NCBI RefSeq assembly: GCF_000422745.1
Contig: NZ_AUGQ01000012.1
Coordinates: forward strand, 1 to 64,000
Origin: Microbacterium gubbeenense DSM 15944
Lineage (GTDB): Bacteria > Actinomycetota > Actinomycetes > Actinomycetales > Microbacteriaceae
Length of the DNA: 64,000 nt
Direction of reading: 5' to 3'
The position numbers were made by a program, and so were the translations under genes. Shown here piece by piece: positions 63,879-64,000 of the stretch. The notes beneath the pieces were generated by a model. That model saw only the letters and a program-made list of their open reading frames with translations, searched no databases and was not told where the DNA came from. Numbering within the stretch: the first letter of the stretch is position 1; the number at the start of each line of letters is the position of its first letter.

Positions 63879-64000
63879 ATGCGCGCAGTCGCTTTTCAGG
63901 AACAAGGAGTGCTGGCCCTTGAGGAACGGCCGAAGCCCACACCCGGCTACAAAGAGATCCTCATCGAGACGGCTGCGGTCGGAATCTGCGGGACCGATAC
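63879..64000 (+). CDS. Zinc-dependent medium-chain dehydrogenase, N-terminus (cut by window)
   Basis: The ATG at 63879 has GGAG six bases before it. The 40 residues visible read MRAVAFQEQGVLALEERP and AVGICGTDT, where ICGTD holds the catalytic zinc cysteine of sorbitol- and threonine-dehydrogenase-like enzymes. The gene continues beyond the window, and its substrate cannot be judged. It diverges from the previous dehydrogenase. Confidence 0.85.
   Translation, partial: MRAVAFQEQGVLALEERPKPTPGYKEILIETAAVGICGTD

Noticed and set aside
1-64000. tRNA, rRNA and CRISPR arrays
   Set aside because: No cloverleaf-like sequence, rRNA segment or regularly spaced direct repeat was seen by eye; a tRNA or CRISPR scan would confirm this.

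Overview
This window is high-GC actinobacterial chromosome, most likely from the family Microbacteriaceae (inference). The reasons are GC near 70% with matching third positions, GTG/TTG starts and ATGA/GTGA start-stop overlaps in long operons, a fused aminodeoxychorismate synthase, a prpD-prpB-prpC methylcitrate operon, a HemD/winged-helix (NnaR-type) nitrate regulator, and a striking excess of the hexamer GGATCC. I saw no rRNA, tRNA or CRISPR.

Layout. 1-328 is the right end of an IS256-family element that truncates a hemerythrin gene. 0.9-6.8 kb: an ABC-F ATPase, then a LacI regulator next to a LacI-type operator and an odd operon (CoA transferase, substrate-binding-fold protein without signal peptide, MaoC hydratase). 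6.8-10.6 kb: CPBP protease, class IV aminotransferase and pabAB. 10.6-16.2 kb: GntR regulator, prpD, prpB, prpC and a thiolase, an operon for propionyl-CoA. 16.2-27.1 kb: acyl-CoA catabolism (two CoA-pathway SDRs, two enoyl-CoA hydratases, thiolase, two acyl-CoA dehydrogenases, CoA transferase, amidohydrolase, GntR). This region shows decay: an alcohol dehydrogenase is joined by a deletion to the 3' half of a TRAP permease gene, and one acyl-CoA dehydrogenase has an in-frame amber codon.

28.0-39.1 kb is a compact minus-strand nitrate/nitrite assimilation cluster: nirB, nirD, a CysG-like siroheme enzyme, nnaR, a CbiX-like chelatase, narK, an electron-transfer flavoprotein and nasA. 39.3-48.9 kb is a mixed housekeeping region: MFS exporters (one with an internal in-frame deletion), MarR, lipase, lipoate ligase, an orphan DNA methyltransferase, a carboxylesterase and a small alarmone synthetase. 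Two convergent genes here end inside a perfect 20-bp inverted repeat.

48.9-64 kb: a NitT/TauT/THI5-type ABC importer, a secreted PL11 rhamnogalacturonan lyase, and a seven-gene minus-strand operon that I read as D-apionate catabolism through L-erythrulose to D-erythrose 4-phosphate (LerK-, DerI-, LerI-, OiaC-, ApnO-like proteins, an SDR and an ApnL-like lactonase). A FadR/GntR regulator and two divergent medium-chain dehydrogenases follow; the last is cut by the window edge. Apiose is a branched sugar of rhamnogalacturonan II, so the lyase and this operon may form a pectin-side-chain utilisation locus (inference).
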